NCBI GenBank assembly: GCA_038042195.1
Contig: JBBTET010000017.1
Span: 4,757-68,756, forward strand
DNA: 64,000 nucleotides
Direction: 5' to 3'
From: JACRIM01 sp038042195
GTDB taxonomy: Bacteria > Planctomycetota > Phycisphaerae > UBA1845 > UTPLA1
Shown: piece by piece, positions 1 through 7,926 of the stretch
How positions within the stretch are numbered: position 1 is the first letter of the stretch
Layout: the number at the start of each line of letters is the position of its first letter
Notes under the pieces: generated by a model
Seen by the model: only the letters and a program-made list of their open reading frames with translations
Told to the model about the DNA's origin: nothing
Databases searched by the model: none
Position numbers and translations under genes: made by a program

Positions 1-1054
1 CGTCACAAGCCCCCGACAACTCCCGCAACGTGTCGGCCGCCTTGCGCTCCGAAATCGAATCCATCGGGCGCACTCGGCCCCGACTCACGCGAAACAGCTT
101 GCGATCGTCCACAAGAAAGCGTGAGTGAACGGGAATGTCGTTGCGATTATGAACCGTAAGAATCCGTATTCCAAAGGAGGTGAGCGTTGATTGGACCCAC
201 CCGGACAGTGAATCGTTGCCCAGACTGGTGACCAGCACGACCTCCGCGCCAAGCGCCGCCGCCTGAAGCGCGACATTCGCCGCCCCGCCGAGGTAGTCCT
301 CCGCATCCAATTCAGTCAGTGCCATCATCGGTGCTTCGCTGGCGATCTCATTGGCGTCGCACAGCACATAGCGATCCACCAGGCTGTCGCCGAACACGAC
401 GAACTTGCGCCCGAAAAACGCACGAATCAATTCTCCCAGCCGCGCCGTATCAATGTCATGACGCCGGCTGACGGCCCGAAGACGCTCTACATCAAGTTGC
501 GGAGACTGCGACAGCGCCTCCATCAAGCGCGTCGAACTGAAGACCACCTGCCCACTGGAGAAGATCACACGGCCGCCGTGCGATTCGACCACATCGCGCT
601 CCTCGATGAATCGCGGATCGTGGCTCGTGGCATACTCCTCGCCCTTCACATACACATCCGGCCGAATCCGGTCGAGTAGATCACGGGCCGTGGGGTTGGA
701 ATCAATGACGACGTAATCAACGAACTCCAACGCGGCGAGATTCTCCGCGCGAAGCTCCTGTGGGATGTACGGTCGAGTCTCGCCCTTGCTGATCAGCGCG
801 TCGCCGGTGATAGAGACGACGAGGATGTCCCCTTGTGCCCGGGCAAATTGTAAGTATCGAATGTGCCCCGGATGAACGATGTCGAAGCACCCGTGACATT
901 GGATAACGGTCTTGCGCCGACTACCCGGCGCATCACTCCCACATTGATTCTCTAACGCTGGTATCAACTCGGAGACGGGCACGATCTTGCGGTGATAGGT
1001 GGATGGCGCGTCGCTCGGTCCGTCAGATTTAGTCGCCATCGGCTCGGCCCCCAT
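1..1054 (-). CDS. HldE-like nucleotidyltransferase/PfkB sugar kinase, 5' part, runs off the left edge
   Basis: About 351 residues are visible. Residues ~45-170 form a cytidylyltransferase-fold domain with the signature GCFDIVHPGHIRYL and, further on, YVKGEEY. From ~residue 205 a PfkB/ribokinase-type kinase begins (FVVFGDSLVDRY, then GGAANVALQAAALGAEV); its C-terminal catalytic part lies outside the window. These two activities together make ADP-heptose for lipopolysaccharide core in HldE/RfaE proteins. In E. coli HldE the kinase comes first, so the order here is reversed. The ATG at 1054 overlaps the upstream stop as TAATG, which suggests translational coupling; a second ATG lies at 1039. The substrate is inferred, since a related sugar could be used. 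Confidence 0.85.
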   Translation of the reverse strand, partial: MGAEPMATKSDGPSDAPSTYHRKIVPVSELIPALENQCGSDAPGSRRKTVIQCHGCFDIVHPGHIRYLQFARAQGDILVVSITGDALISKGETRPYIPQELRAENLAALEFVDYVVIDSNPTARDLLDRIRPDVYVKGEEYATSHDPRFIEERDVVESHGGRVIFSSGQVVFSSTRLMEALSQSPQLDVERLRAVSRRHDIDTARLGELIRAFFGRKFVVFGDSLVDRYVLCDANEIASEAPMMALTELDAEDYLGGAANVALQAAALGAEVVLVTSLGNDSLSGWVQSTLTSFGIRILTVHNRNDIPVHSRFLVDDRKLFRVSRGRVRPMDSISERKAADTLRELSGACD

Positions 1055-1839
1055 TAGTCCCACTTGATGATCGAGCGAGCCGACGTGATGACCGCCTTGG
1101 CAATGAGGCTGCCGAACAGGAGCAACATCAACCACGCGACCACGAGACAGAGCAACGGCCACAGCGCGACGACCTTCTCCTCAATCAACGGCGTGAGCGT
1201 CCCGCCGAGGATCGCAGCCCCGCCCATTGCCGCGACGGCGAGCAGATGCCCCTTCAGATTGCCGGGGCCGGGGGCCAGTCGAACCGTCAGACATATCATT
1301 AGGTATACAAACAACGCCACCCGGTAGGGCGATGCCTCTGCCGCCAGAACAGCATCAAGCGTCTTTTCGCAGAGCGTCACCAACCCGCGAATCTGACTCC
1401 AAAAAGCGGCAAGTGTGATCGGCAACTCTTTGGGCAGCGGATCGGCAGGAACATGGCTGACCACCGGCCCGCCCAATCGAGCCACCACCACATAAAGCAT
1501 CCCACCCAACAGGAGCATTGGGATTAAGGCCACGAGGATCGGCCCAACCACCTTCATCTTGGGCTGCGGCTCGGGGGCTGGAGAAGGAGGCTTGCCGGGT
1601 GTATTTTTTTGAGGCTCAGGAAGCGTTGCGCCGGTGATGAGGAGTGCGACTATTCTACCAAGGCTGGCGGCAAGGGTGCCAGGCAACAGTGCCACGTTCA
1701 GCGTCTTTGGCTGCGTCATTCCCGACCAAATCGAGAGAACGCCCCATGCCAACAGGATCGCAACGGCCAGCCAGATGGTTGTTGTGACAAATACCACGGA
1801 ACCCTCGCGCAAAAACTGCGCGACGCGGGCGCGCCGCAT
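1054..1839 (-). CDS. Polytopic membrane protein of unknown function
   Basis: A 261-residue protein with several strongly hydrophobic segments: residues ~15-40, ~55-75, a proline-rich cytoplasmic-type linker at ~80-95 (KNTPGKPPSPAPEPQPK), then ~100-120, ~175-195, ~205-225 and ~230-250. I recognise no family. The reading frame stays open to 1893, but the extra 18 codons run through a palindromic repeat (1845-1863). The ATG at 1839 follows a GGTGGAG ribosome site, so I chose it. The stop overlaps the start of the heptose-type gene downstream, so the two are probably co-transcribed and may both serve the envelope. Confidence 0.7.
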   Translation of the reverse strand: MRRARVAQFLREGSVVFVTTTIWLAVAILLAWGVLSIWSGMTQPKTLNVALLPGTLAASLGRIVALLITGATLPEPQKNTPGKPPSPAPEPQPKMKVVGPILVALIPMLLLGGMLYVVVARLGGPVVSHVPADPLPKELPITLAAFWSQIRGLVTLCEKTLDAVLAAEASPYRVALFVYLMICLTVRLAPGPGNLKGHLLAVAAMGGAAILGGTLTPLIEEKVVALWPLLCLVVAWLMLLLFGSLIAKAVITSARSIIKWD

Positions 1840-1844
1840 GACTC

Positions 1845-1863
1845 CACCGGTTGAAAACCGGTG
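1845..1863. repeat. REP-like palindrome, CACCGGTT family
   Basis: Perfect 8-base arms CACCGGTT/AACCGGTG enclose a 3-base loop, and the outer side continues as GTGCCACA. The same arms with the same flank, in the other orientation, occur at 29962-29980. Related GTGGCAC-led hairpins are at 14169-14189 and 44465-44488. The copy lies just upstream of the membrane protein start and inflates the apparent reading frame. Confidence 0.8.
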
Positions 1864-1948
1864 CCACATGGATGAATCATCGGCAGCCGCCACTCAAATG
1901 GTTGATGTACGATCAGGGCCTCACATGGGATTACCAAGCAAAGCGGGT

Positions 1949-1954
1949 TATACT
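1949..1954 (+). promoter_or_regulatory. Possible -10 box for the FHA membrane protein gene
   Basis: TATACT matches the sigma-70 -10 consensus at five of six positions and lies 39 bases before the ATG at 1993. No good -35 box is seen at normal spacing. A GGAGG lies at 1976-1980, rather far (12 bases) from the start codon. Confidence 0.35.
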
Positions 1955-1992
1955 GAGGACTACATTTGTGGATGTGGAGGCATTAGTACGCT

Positions 1993-2952
1993 ATGGCTGT
2001 CGTCGTCTGCTGCCCCTGCGGCAACCCAATTGACTCCGAGCACCTCGACCTCGTGGTCTCCCTGACCTGCCCACAGTGCAGCCGCGAGATCGACATCGAG
2101 ATCGACAACGGCCCCGTCGACCGACGACGGGCCATGCTCACCGTCATGGAAGGGCCGCACTGGGTCGGCGAGCGATTCATCATCCCCGTCGGCGTCGACC
2201 TCAAGATCGGCCAGGCCAACGGCAATTGGATTTCCCTCGACGACGAATCCATCTCCGGTGTGCATTGCCGGCTTCGACTGAACCCCGACGGCGCGCTCAT
2301 CGTCGAAGATCACCAGGGCAGCCCCGGCACCTTCATCGGCACGCAACGCATCGAGAGGGCGAAGCTCTCGCCCAAACAATCGCTGCGCATCGGAACCTTC
2401 CGCCTGCGACTCGACTATCAAACCGGCGACGGCTCCACGATCACCGCGAACGTCACGAGCGCCTTCACCGATACCTCCGGTCTCCTGCCTACGATGGTGC
2501 AGGTCAGGGCGAAGAAAACACTCGGCAATCAGGCCGTGAGCAACCGCTTCCCCATCGCCCGCTGGTTGATGATCTCAGTGACGTGGCTGCTCGCTGCATA
2601 TCACTTTTTCGCCGTGCATCAGGCCGACCATCTGGAGTGGCGGTGGCCGGTCGCCGCGGCGGCGGCGCTCGTGCTCGGCGGGTCGCTCACGCTGGCCAGT
2701 CGTCGCGTGACATTGGCGCATCAACTCTTCAAGTACACGCCACTGGCCATGTTGCTCGCGTTAGCCATTGTCGATTTGGTCTGGTCGATGCCCGTGCCCG
2801 CATCGTGCGCCATCGCCGTCGCGGGTGCCGTGGCGTGCCTCATCGTCGCCACTCCGCCGCCCACCCTGGCCATCGGCGCCATCGCCCTCGGCGAAAGCGC
2901 TGTCGTGGTCATGCTCGTGGCAACCATCATGCGCATGACAGCGGGCAATTGA
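1993..2952 (+). CDS. FHA-domain membrane protein with N-terminal zinc ribbon
   Basis: A 319-residue protein. Residues ~6-33 hold cysteine pairs (CCPCGN and CPQC) that look like a zinc ribbon. Residues ~60-145 are an FHA domain: the usual conserved positions appear as KIGQANGN, SISGVHCRL, a following GTFIG turn, and RIGTFRLRL. FHA domains bind phosphothreonine peptides. Residues ~185-315 contain about five hydrophobic helices, so the FHA domain probably faces the cytoplasm. The canonical FHA serine/histidine pair is present (SGVH). The partner kinase is unknown. Another FHA domain occurs in the GspE-type ATPase at 24511. Confidence 0.85.
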   Translation: MAVVVCCPCGNPIDSEHLDLVVSLTCPQCSREIDIEIDNGPVDRRRAMLTVMEGPHWVGERFIIPVGVDLKIGQANGNWISLDDESISGVHCRLRLNPDGALIVEDHQGSPGTFIGTQRIERAKLSPKQSLRIGTFRLRLDYQTGDGSTITANVTSAFTDTSGLLPTMVQVRAKKTLGNQAVSNRFPIARWLMISVTWLLAAYHFFAVHQADHLEWRWPVAAAAALVLGGSLTLASRRVTLAHQLFKYTPLAMLLALAIVDLVWSMPVPASCAIAVAGAVACLIVATPPPTLAIGAIALGESAVVVMLVATIMRMTAGN

Positions 2953-2970
2953 ATGAAAGCTGTTCGTAAA

Positions 2971-3993
2971 TCAGTACTGGCCGCGCCCCACATACACCAC
3001 CCGCAAACCGCCGGATTCCGGCTCACGCTTGGACGGCGTCGCACGCACGGGCTTCTTGTTGCGCGCCGGTGGTGATTTGATCGCCTTCAAGGGTACGGCT
3101 CGATTAGAAATGGTCGTCAACTTCGGAATGAAAAAGCTCTTCGGGTCGAGCTTCGCCGCGCGCCGCAGGATCGGGTCGGCTGCACCGGGGCCGCGCGTGA
3201 AATAGGTGATGTATCCAAGTATTGTGAGACCGCCCGCGTCTTTCGGATGTTCAAGCACATAATCATTCAACGCGGCTGCGTGCTCGTCGAAGTCCTGTCG
3301 CGTGCCATACTCCTCGCGAATGTCATACGTCTTGTACGCCAGTGACGGCGACAACTCGAACGCCCGCTCCAGCATCGGCACCGCTTCACGATACCGGCCC
3401 AGGGCAAACATCGCATGCGCTGCGTGCAAGCGCGGGGCGGCACTATCGTGATTCAACTCGGCCGCGCCAAGCAGATTCACCAACGCCTGTTCATAGTTCC
3501 CATCGCGGAAGAATCTCAGCCCCTCGTCGAACTGCGCCGCTGACTGATTGAGCAACCGCCCCGCTCGCTGCGACGCGATGTACCAGGCATATTCATGGTT
3601 GGCATCGTAGCGCCCCTGGTTGTAGGCCGACTCCACGTCACCGCCGAATGATTGGTACTGATAGGAATACGACTCGTATCTGTTCAAGCAATTCGACGGG
3701 TAACCGGGGTACGCGGCGTTCGCACGCTGCCCCTGATAGCGCGCCGAATTCGGCCGACGAAGCGTGCTGTAATCCGGAAATGGTCGAAGGTGCGGGCTGA
3801 ACGAGTCGGGGCTGTACGGCGACGGCAGCACATAGTGCCCCGGCCGCAGGAGATACGGCTCAGCCGTTTGCGGCGTCATATGGTTGCTCGCTGCCAAAAC
3901 CTCGTGCTCCGCAGGGGGCAACATGACCACGCGAATCTGACCCATCGCCGACGAAGCAGCCAGCGCAACGCCAACCATCACAAGACGCGACAT
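2971..3993 (-). CDS. Secreted TPR protein
   Basis: 340 residues. The ATG at 3993 gives a clear signal peptide (MSRLVMVGVALAASSAMGQ) and has a GAGGAG-type ribosome site 4-5 bases upstream. A Tyr/Ser/Gln-rich stretch follows (NRYESYSYQYQSFG). Tetratricopeptide-type repeats occupy ~165-300 (FDEGLRFFRDGNYEQAL, HAAHAMFALGRYREAVPMLERAFEL, ILGYITYFTRGPGAADPILRRAAKL). The tail is basic (PPARNKKPVRATPSKREP). It probably acts as a periplasmic scaffold, but no specific family is recognised. It converges on the FHA gene with an 18-base gap. Confidence 0.75.
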   Translation of the reverse strand: MSRLVMVGVALAASSAMGQIRVVMLPPAEHEVLAASNHMTPQTAEPYLLRPGHYVLPSPYSPDSFSPHLRPFPDYSTLRRPNSARYQGQRANAAYPGYPSNCLNRYESYSYQYQSFGGDVESAYNQGRYDANHEYAWYIASQRAGRLLNQSAAQFDEGLRFFRDGNYEQALVNLLGAAELNHDSAAPRLHAAHAMFALGRYREAVPMLERAFELSPSLAYKTYDIREEYGTRQDFDEHAAALNDYVLEHPKDAGGLTILGYITYFTRGPGAADPILRRAAKLDPKSFFIPKLTTISNRAVPLKAIKSPPARNKKPVRATPSKREPESGGLRVVYVGRGQY

Positions 3994-4373
3994 GTGTACT
4001 CCTCGCTGCGGCGGCCCTCTCTCAATTATAGACACGAATATCTGAGCCGAGATAGGGGGCAAGTTGGTGTGCAATTGCACAAAAGTCGGTGGGAACTGCT
4101 ACCCAACAGACCCCTCGGCAATTTCATAACCCCCCGTGGCCACAAAAGCTTGCGCATCACGGATTTCGCACCTTGGATATCCGCTAAGTTAGTGGGCACT
4201 AGCAAATCCGTTGTTCTGGCTATGGCACGGTTCCGCACAGCCCGACCCGCAAGAAAACCCAATAAATTGCTGGACATTCGTGTTGGGCGCGGTGTAATGC
4301 GCATCCAGTCCCCGGGCGCGCGGCGCGGTGCGAAACTCGCGCAAGCTAGTGCCCCCTAACGTGAGGTGACATC
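3994..4373. other. Divergent intergenic region (380 bp)
   Basis: No convincing gene is present; short open frames here have poor composition and no start signals. The region separates two divergent genes and must carry both promoters. Composition is lower in GC than the neighbours around 4020-4280. The best signal is a sigma-70-like promoter at 4271-4298. Confidence 0.5.
4271..4298 (+). promoter_or_regulatory. Candidate sigma-70 promoter for the dehydratase-like gene
   Basis: TGGACA at 4271-4276 and TGTAAT at 4293-4298 each match consensus at five of six positions with a 16-base spacer. The ATG at 4374 lies about 70 bases beyond, leaving a short leader. Confidence 0.5.
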
Positions 4374-6158
4374 ATGGTGGCCCCCGCAACGACCCTCGAA
4401 AGATCCGAATCCACGCACGAGCTACGACTGCCGCTCCTGGCGGATTCCATCGAAAACACGCTTGCCATCGAACGCGAGCGAATGATGAAGGAGGCCGGCC
4501 TCACCGTCGGACCCATTCATCACTTCAAGCGGCCCAGGGAGGACAGCTTCACCAAGACCGAACGCGGCAAAGTCACCATCTGGCTCGGCGGCCTCACGCT
4601 TCGCCACGAGCAACTCATCGTCGCCGGACTGGAGGGCCTCGGCTACAAGGTCGGCCTCATCCCGACGCCCGTGAAGGCCGACTTCCAGGCCGGCAAGGAG
4701 TACGGCAACAACGGCCAGTGCAACCCGACCTACTTCACCGTCGGCGCGGTCGTGAACCACCTCAAGCGCATGCGCGATGAAGAAGGCGTCCCGCTGGAGA
4801 AGATTCTCAGCGATCACCTCTTCATCACCGCCGGGGCCTGCGGGCCGTGCCGATTCGGCATGTACGAGGCCGAATATCGACTTGCCCTGCGCAATAGCGG
4901 CTTCGACGGCTTCCGCGTCATGCTCTTCCAGCAGGGCGGCGGACTCGATCAGGCCGCGCTCGAAGCGGGGCTGGAGTTCAACCTGAACTTCTTCCTCTCG
5001 CTGCTCAACGCCATGTTCATGGGCGACATCCTCAACGAAGTCGCCTACCAGATTCGCCCCTTCGAGGTCGTGCCGGGAAAGACCAACGAAGTCATGGCAA
5101 AGTGCGTGACGCTCTGCGAGAACGCCCTTCGAGAGAAGAACTACGACGAAATCCATGGCGGCGTCCTCGCCAAGTTGCTCTCCAAGGTCGCCCCGGTGAA
5201 GGGGGCCGATGACGCCCAGAAGTTCCTCGACCAACTGCGCGGCACCTACTACGCCGACGTCTTGGAGAAATGCCGCAAGATGATCGACGAGGAGATCGAG
5301 GTCGACTACCTGCGACCCAAGCCGATCTGCAAAGTCACCGGCGAGTTCTGGGCACAGACCACCGAGGGCGACGGCAACTTCCGCATGTTCCCCTTCCTCG
5401 AAAGCGAGGGCGCGGAGGTGATCGTCGAGCCGGTGGCGACATGGATTTGCTACATGCTGCACCAGGCCGGCCTCAAGGCAGGCGACCGCAAGGGCCTCAC
5501 CAAGGGCCACACCGCCGATGACACCGGCGAGCCATCGCGATGGGATGTAAAGGGGCGCATCGCAACGGAAATCGAATCACGCAAGAAGCTCTTCACCCTC
5601 AATCTCGCTGAGAAGATCGTCATCCACGAATACAACAAACTCCGCAAGGCCGTCGGCGGCACGGTGCATGAGCTGGTCCCGCAACTCGAACTCACCCGCG
5701 CCGGTCACCCGTACTACAACAGCCGCGCCGGCGGCGGCGAAGGCCACCTCGAAGTCGCCAAGAACATCTACTACATCAACAAGAACCTCGCCCACATGGT
5801 GCTCAGCCTCAAACCCTTCGGCTGCATGCCCAGCACGCAGAGCGACGGGGCACAGGCCGCCGTCACCAGCCACTTCAAGGACATGATCTACATCCCCATC
5901 GAGACCAGCGGCGAAGGCGACATCAACGCCCACAGCCGCGTGCAGATGGCCCTCGGCGAGGCGAAGCTAAAGTGCAAGGATGAGTTCAAACGCGCGGTGG
6001 AATCGACCGGCCGCAGCATCGACGACCTCCGCGACTACGTCGCCCGCCCCGAAAACCGCGACCTCCGCCGCCCCCTGCAACACGTCAGCCACCACGACGG
6101 CATGGTCGGCAAGGCGGCGAATTTCGCGATGGATGTGGGCGCGAGGATGAAGACGTAG
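4374..6158 (+). CDS. 2-hydroxyacyl-CoA dehydratase/benzoyl-CoA reductase superfamily subunit (BcrC/BadD/HgdB-like)
   Basis: 594 residues, resembling the COG3581-type proteins that act with BadF/BcrA-type activases. Cysteines likely to bind iron-sulphur clusters include C116 (NGQCNP), the C156-x-x-C159 pair (ACGPCRFG), and one near residue 484 (PFGCMPSTQSDGAQ). Classical family members reduce or dehydrate aromatic or 2-hydroxyacyl-CoA substrates using low-potential electrons; others carry a double-cubane cluster. The likely partner is the giant activase at 7927, since in many bacteria the same domains occur in one polypeptide or adjacent genes. The substrate cannot be told from sequence. Start: GAGGTGAC precedes the ATG at good spacing. 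Confidence 0.8.
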   Translation: MVAPATTLERSESTHELRLPLLADSIENTLAIERERMMKEAGLTVGPIHHFKRPREDSFTKTERGKVTIWLGGLTLRHEQLIVAGLEGLGYKVGLIPTPVKADFQAGKEYGNNGQCNPTYFTVGAVVNHLKRMRDEEGVPLEKILSDHLFITAGACGPCRFGMYEAEYRLALRNSGFDGFRVMLFQQGGGLDQAALEAGLEFNLNFFLSLLNAMFMGDILNEVAYQIRPFEVVPGKTNEVMAKCVTLCENALREKNYDEIHGGVLAKLLSKVAPVKGADDAQKFLDQLRGTYYADVLEKCRKMIDEEIEVDYLRPKPICKVTGEFWAQTTEGDGNFRMFPFLESEGAEVIVEPVATWICYMLHQAGLKAGDRKGLTKGHTADDTGEPSRWDVKGRIATEIESRKKLFTLNLAEKIVIHEYNKLRKAVGGTVHELVPQLELTRAGHPYYNSRAGGGEGHLEVAKNIYYINKNLAHMVLSLKPFGCMPSTQSDGAQAAVTSHFKDMIYIPIETSGEGDINAHSRVQMALGEAKLKCKDEFKRAVESTGRSIDDLRDYVARPENRDLRRPLQHVSHHDGMVGKAANFAMDVGARMKT

Positions 6159-6160
6159 GG

Positions 6161-7108
6161 CTACGGCTGATCTCCGCCGTGGGCAACACGGCGAATAGGA
6201 CGGCGTGCGAGTTCGCTATGGTAAGAACGACCAAGACTATCGGCATTGCGCCTGGCCCACTCGGTCAACAGGGTTTCTCCTGTAGAGGGGGCATTACTGT
6301 CGAGAAGGCCGCACATCAGGGCCTGAATCTCGTCACGAGTCAGCACAACGTCGTCAACGATCTTGCCAATGGCCCTGCCGATCCAGTACCCCATCTCGGG
6401 TGGCAGATTAACGATCCACCGCCGAATACCCATGATCTTCAAAACCTCCGTCACAAGTTGACGATAGGAGAATCGCTCCGGCCCTACGGCATCCAGAACC
6501 ACGTTACCACGATCCCTTCCACAGCAAACCGCAAGCTCGGCGAAATCGTCAACATGAATGGGGCGAATGCCGTAGTCGCCTCGACCGAAGATTCCAAATA
6601 CCGGAAACCGCCTGAGAATCCAGGCGATATTGTTAATCAAAATATCTTCGTCTCCAAACAACACGGCGGGTCGGAGAATCGCATACGACATTCCCGATTC
6701 ACGAATTGCGCGCTCAAGTCGAGCCTTTCCCCGGTAATACTCGAATGGCGAGTCCTCGGACGGATTGGCAATACTGACGTGAACAATCCGCTGCACGCCG
6801 GCCTCATGGGCGGCCCGAAACAAGGTCAAACTGTTTTCAACGGCTTGCGCCCGCGTGAATCGGTGATGGTTGTATCGAATCCAGTAGGTGTTGTAGAGAA
6901 CACGGACGCCACGCATGGAATCCACAAGGTGTTCGGGGTGATCAAAACAAAGCGGATACGTCTGAATGCTGGTGGCGTGTGGTTCTTGCGGGCGGGGCGA
7001 ATTGGTCAACGTTCGAACGACGATGCCTTGGCCAAGCAATCGTTTTGCAATCCTGCGGCCCGAATAGCCAAATGCGCCGGTCACGACATGAGTTTCGGCA
7101 GTGTCCAC
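6161..7108 (-). CDS. NAD(P)-dependent epimerase/atypical short-chain dehydrogenase
   Basis: 315 residues with an N-terminal Rossmann motif (VTGAFGYSGRRIAKRLL), VSIANPSEDSPFEYYRGKARLE in the region of the usual YxxxK, and SYAILRPAVLFGDED, all typical of atypical SDR/NmrA-like proteins. The start is a GTG at 7108 after GGGAG. The gene runs against its neighbours and ends 2 bases after the dehydratase-like stop, so it separates that gene from the activase. Its third-position GC appears lower than that of flanking genes, which hints at separate ancestry. The substrate is unknown; it could be a nucleotide sugar or a quinone-linked cofactor. Confidence 0.75.
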   Translation of the reverse strand: MDTAETHVVTGAFGYSGRRIAKRLLGQGIVVRTLTNSPRPQEPHATSIQTYPLCFDHPEHLVDSMRGVRVLYNTYWIRYNHHRFTRAQAVENSLTLFRAAHEAGVQRIVHVSIANPSEDSPFEYYRGKARLERAIRESGMSYAILRPAVLFGDEDILINNIAWILRRFPVFGIFGRGDYGIRPIHVDDFAELAVCCGRDRGNVVLDAVGPERFSYRQLVTEVLKIMGIRRWIVNLPPEMGYWIGRAIGKIVDDVVLTRDEIQALMCGLLDSNAPSTGETLLTEWARRNADSLGRSYHSELARRPIRRVAHGGDQP

Positions 7109-7281
7109 GGGTGCGACTCCCTTGCTTTGTCAGATATCGTACGCCGCTCGTTCGTGGCTGCTTCGGCTTTCAGTGTTTTTGGAAAACTCGGGCGCAACAA
7201 AAGAAATGAAAGGCTGTGCCGCGCGCAGCCTTGTAGGGTCCGCTACGCATAAAGCGTGACGAATCGAGGATGACATTGAAC

Positions 7282-7827
7282 ATGACTCAATCAGTTTCGA
7301 CGATACAACGAAGGTTCGCTTGCCTGATCGCGGCACTGGCATCGCTTATCCCGCTCCTGGGTTGCGACAGCGGGATCCCGGATCAGAATCTCTTCCTGCC
7401 GCTCGACACCGTGCTGTCCAACAGCCAGGCCCTGGTGCGGCTTTACAGCGCGCCAATCCCGGGGCTGGAGGGCATCGCCACACATCCATGGTTTATCGTC
7501 AAGAGAAAAAGTGCCAACACCTATTCTCGATGGGAAGTCTGGCAGGACGCCGGCGGGCTTTATGGCCATGTGCGACAAAACTTTCTCACGGCCGAAAGCG
7601 GAGTCGGGGCCGGCGGCGTCTATGTCATCGCCGAGCTTCAGGGCGCGGCCGCCGAGTCCGTGGTCGAGTTCATCTACACAGAGTCACCGACATACGCGTG
7701 CAAGGATAATTATGTCCTGTTTCCCGGCCCGAACAGCAACAGCTATGCCCAATGGGTGCTGACGGAGACGGGCTGGAATGTCACTTTGCCCGATTCGGCG
7801 ATCGGAAAGGATGTCCCCTGTCTCTAG
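7282..7827 (+). CDS. Putative lipoprotein, DUF3750-like
   Basis: 181 residues from the ATG at 7282 (an alternative ATG at 7270 adds four). The N terminus has basic residues, a hydrophobic core and a lipobox (PLLGC), so it is likely lipidated. Two stretches, GIATHPWFIVKRK and FPGPNSNSYAQWVL, resemble the conserved His-Pro-Trp and PGPNSN blocks I associate with DUF3750; that assignment is from memory of the motif. No catalytic role is known. It precedes the activase by 99 bases on the same strand and may share its transcript. Confidence 0.6.
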   Translation: MTQSVSTIQRRFACLIAALASLIPLLGCDSGIPDQNLFLPLDTVLSNSQALVRLYSAPIPGLEGIATHPWFIVKRKSANTYSRWEVWQDAGGLYGHVRQNFLTAESGVGAGGVYVIAELQGAAAESVVEFIYTESPTYACKDNYVLFPGPNSNSYAQWVLTETGWNVTLPDSAIGKDVPCL

Positions 7828-7926
7828 AGATTTGCTCCGGAGACGCTAACCGTCGCGCACGACGAGCCACATCAGATCGAAGGACTCAACGGCGGACCTG
7901 ATGCCACGAAAGAAACAAGCACTACC

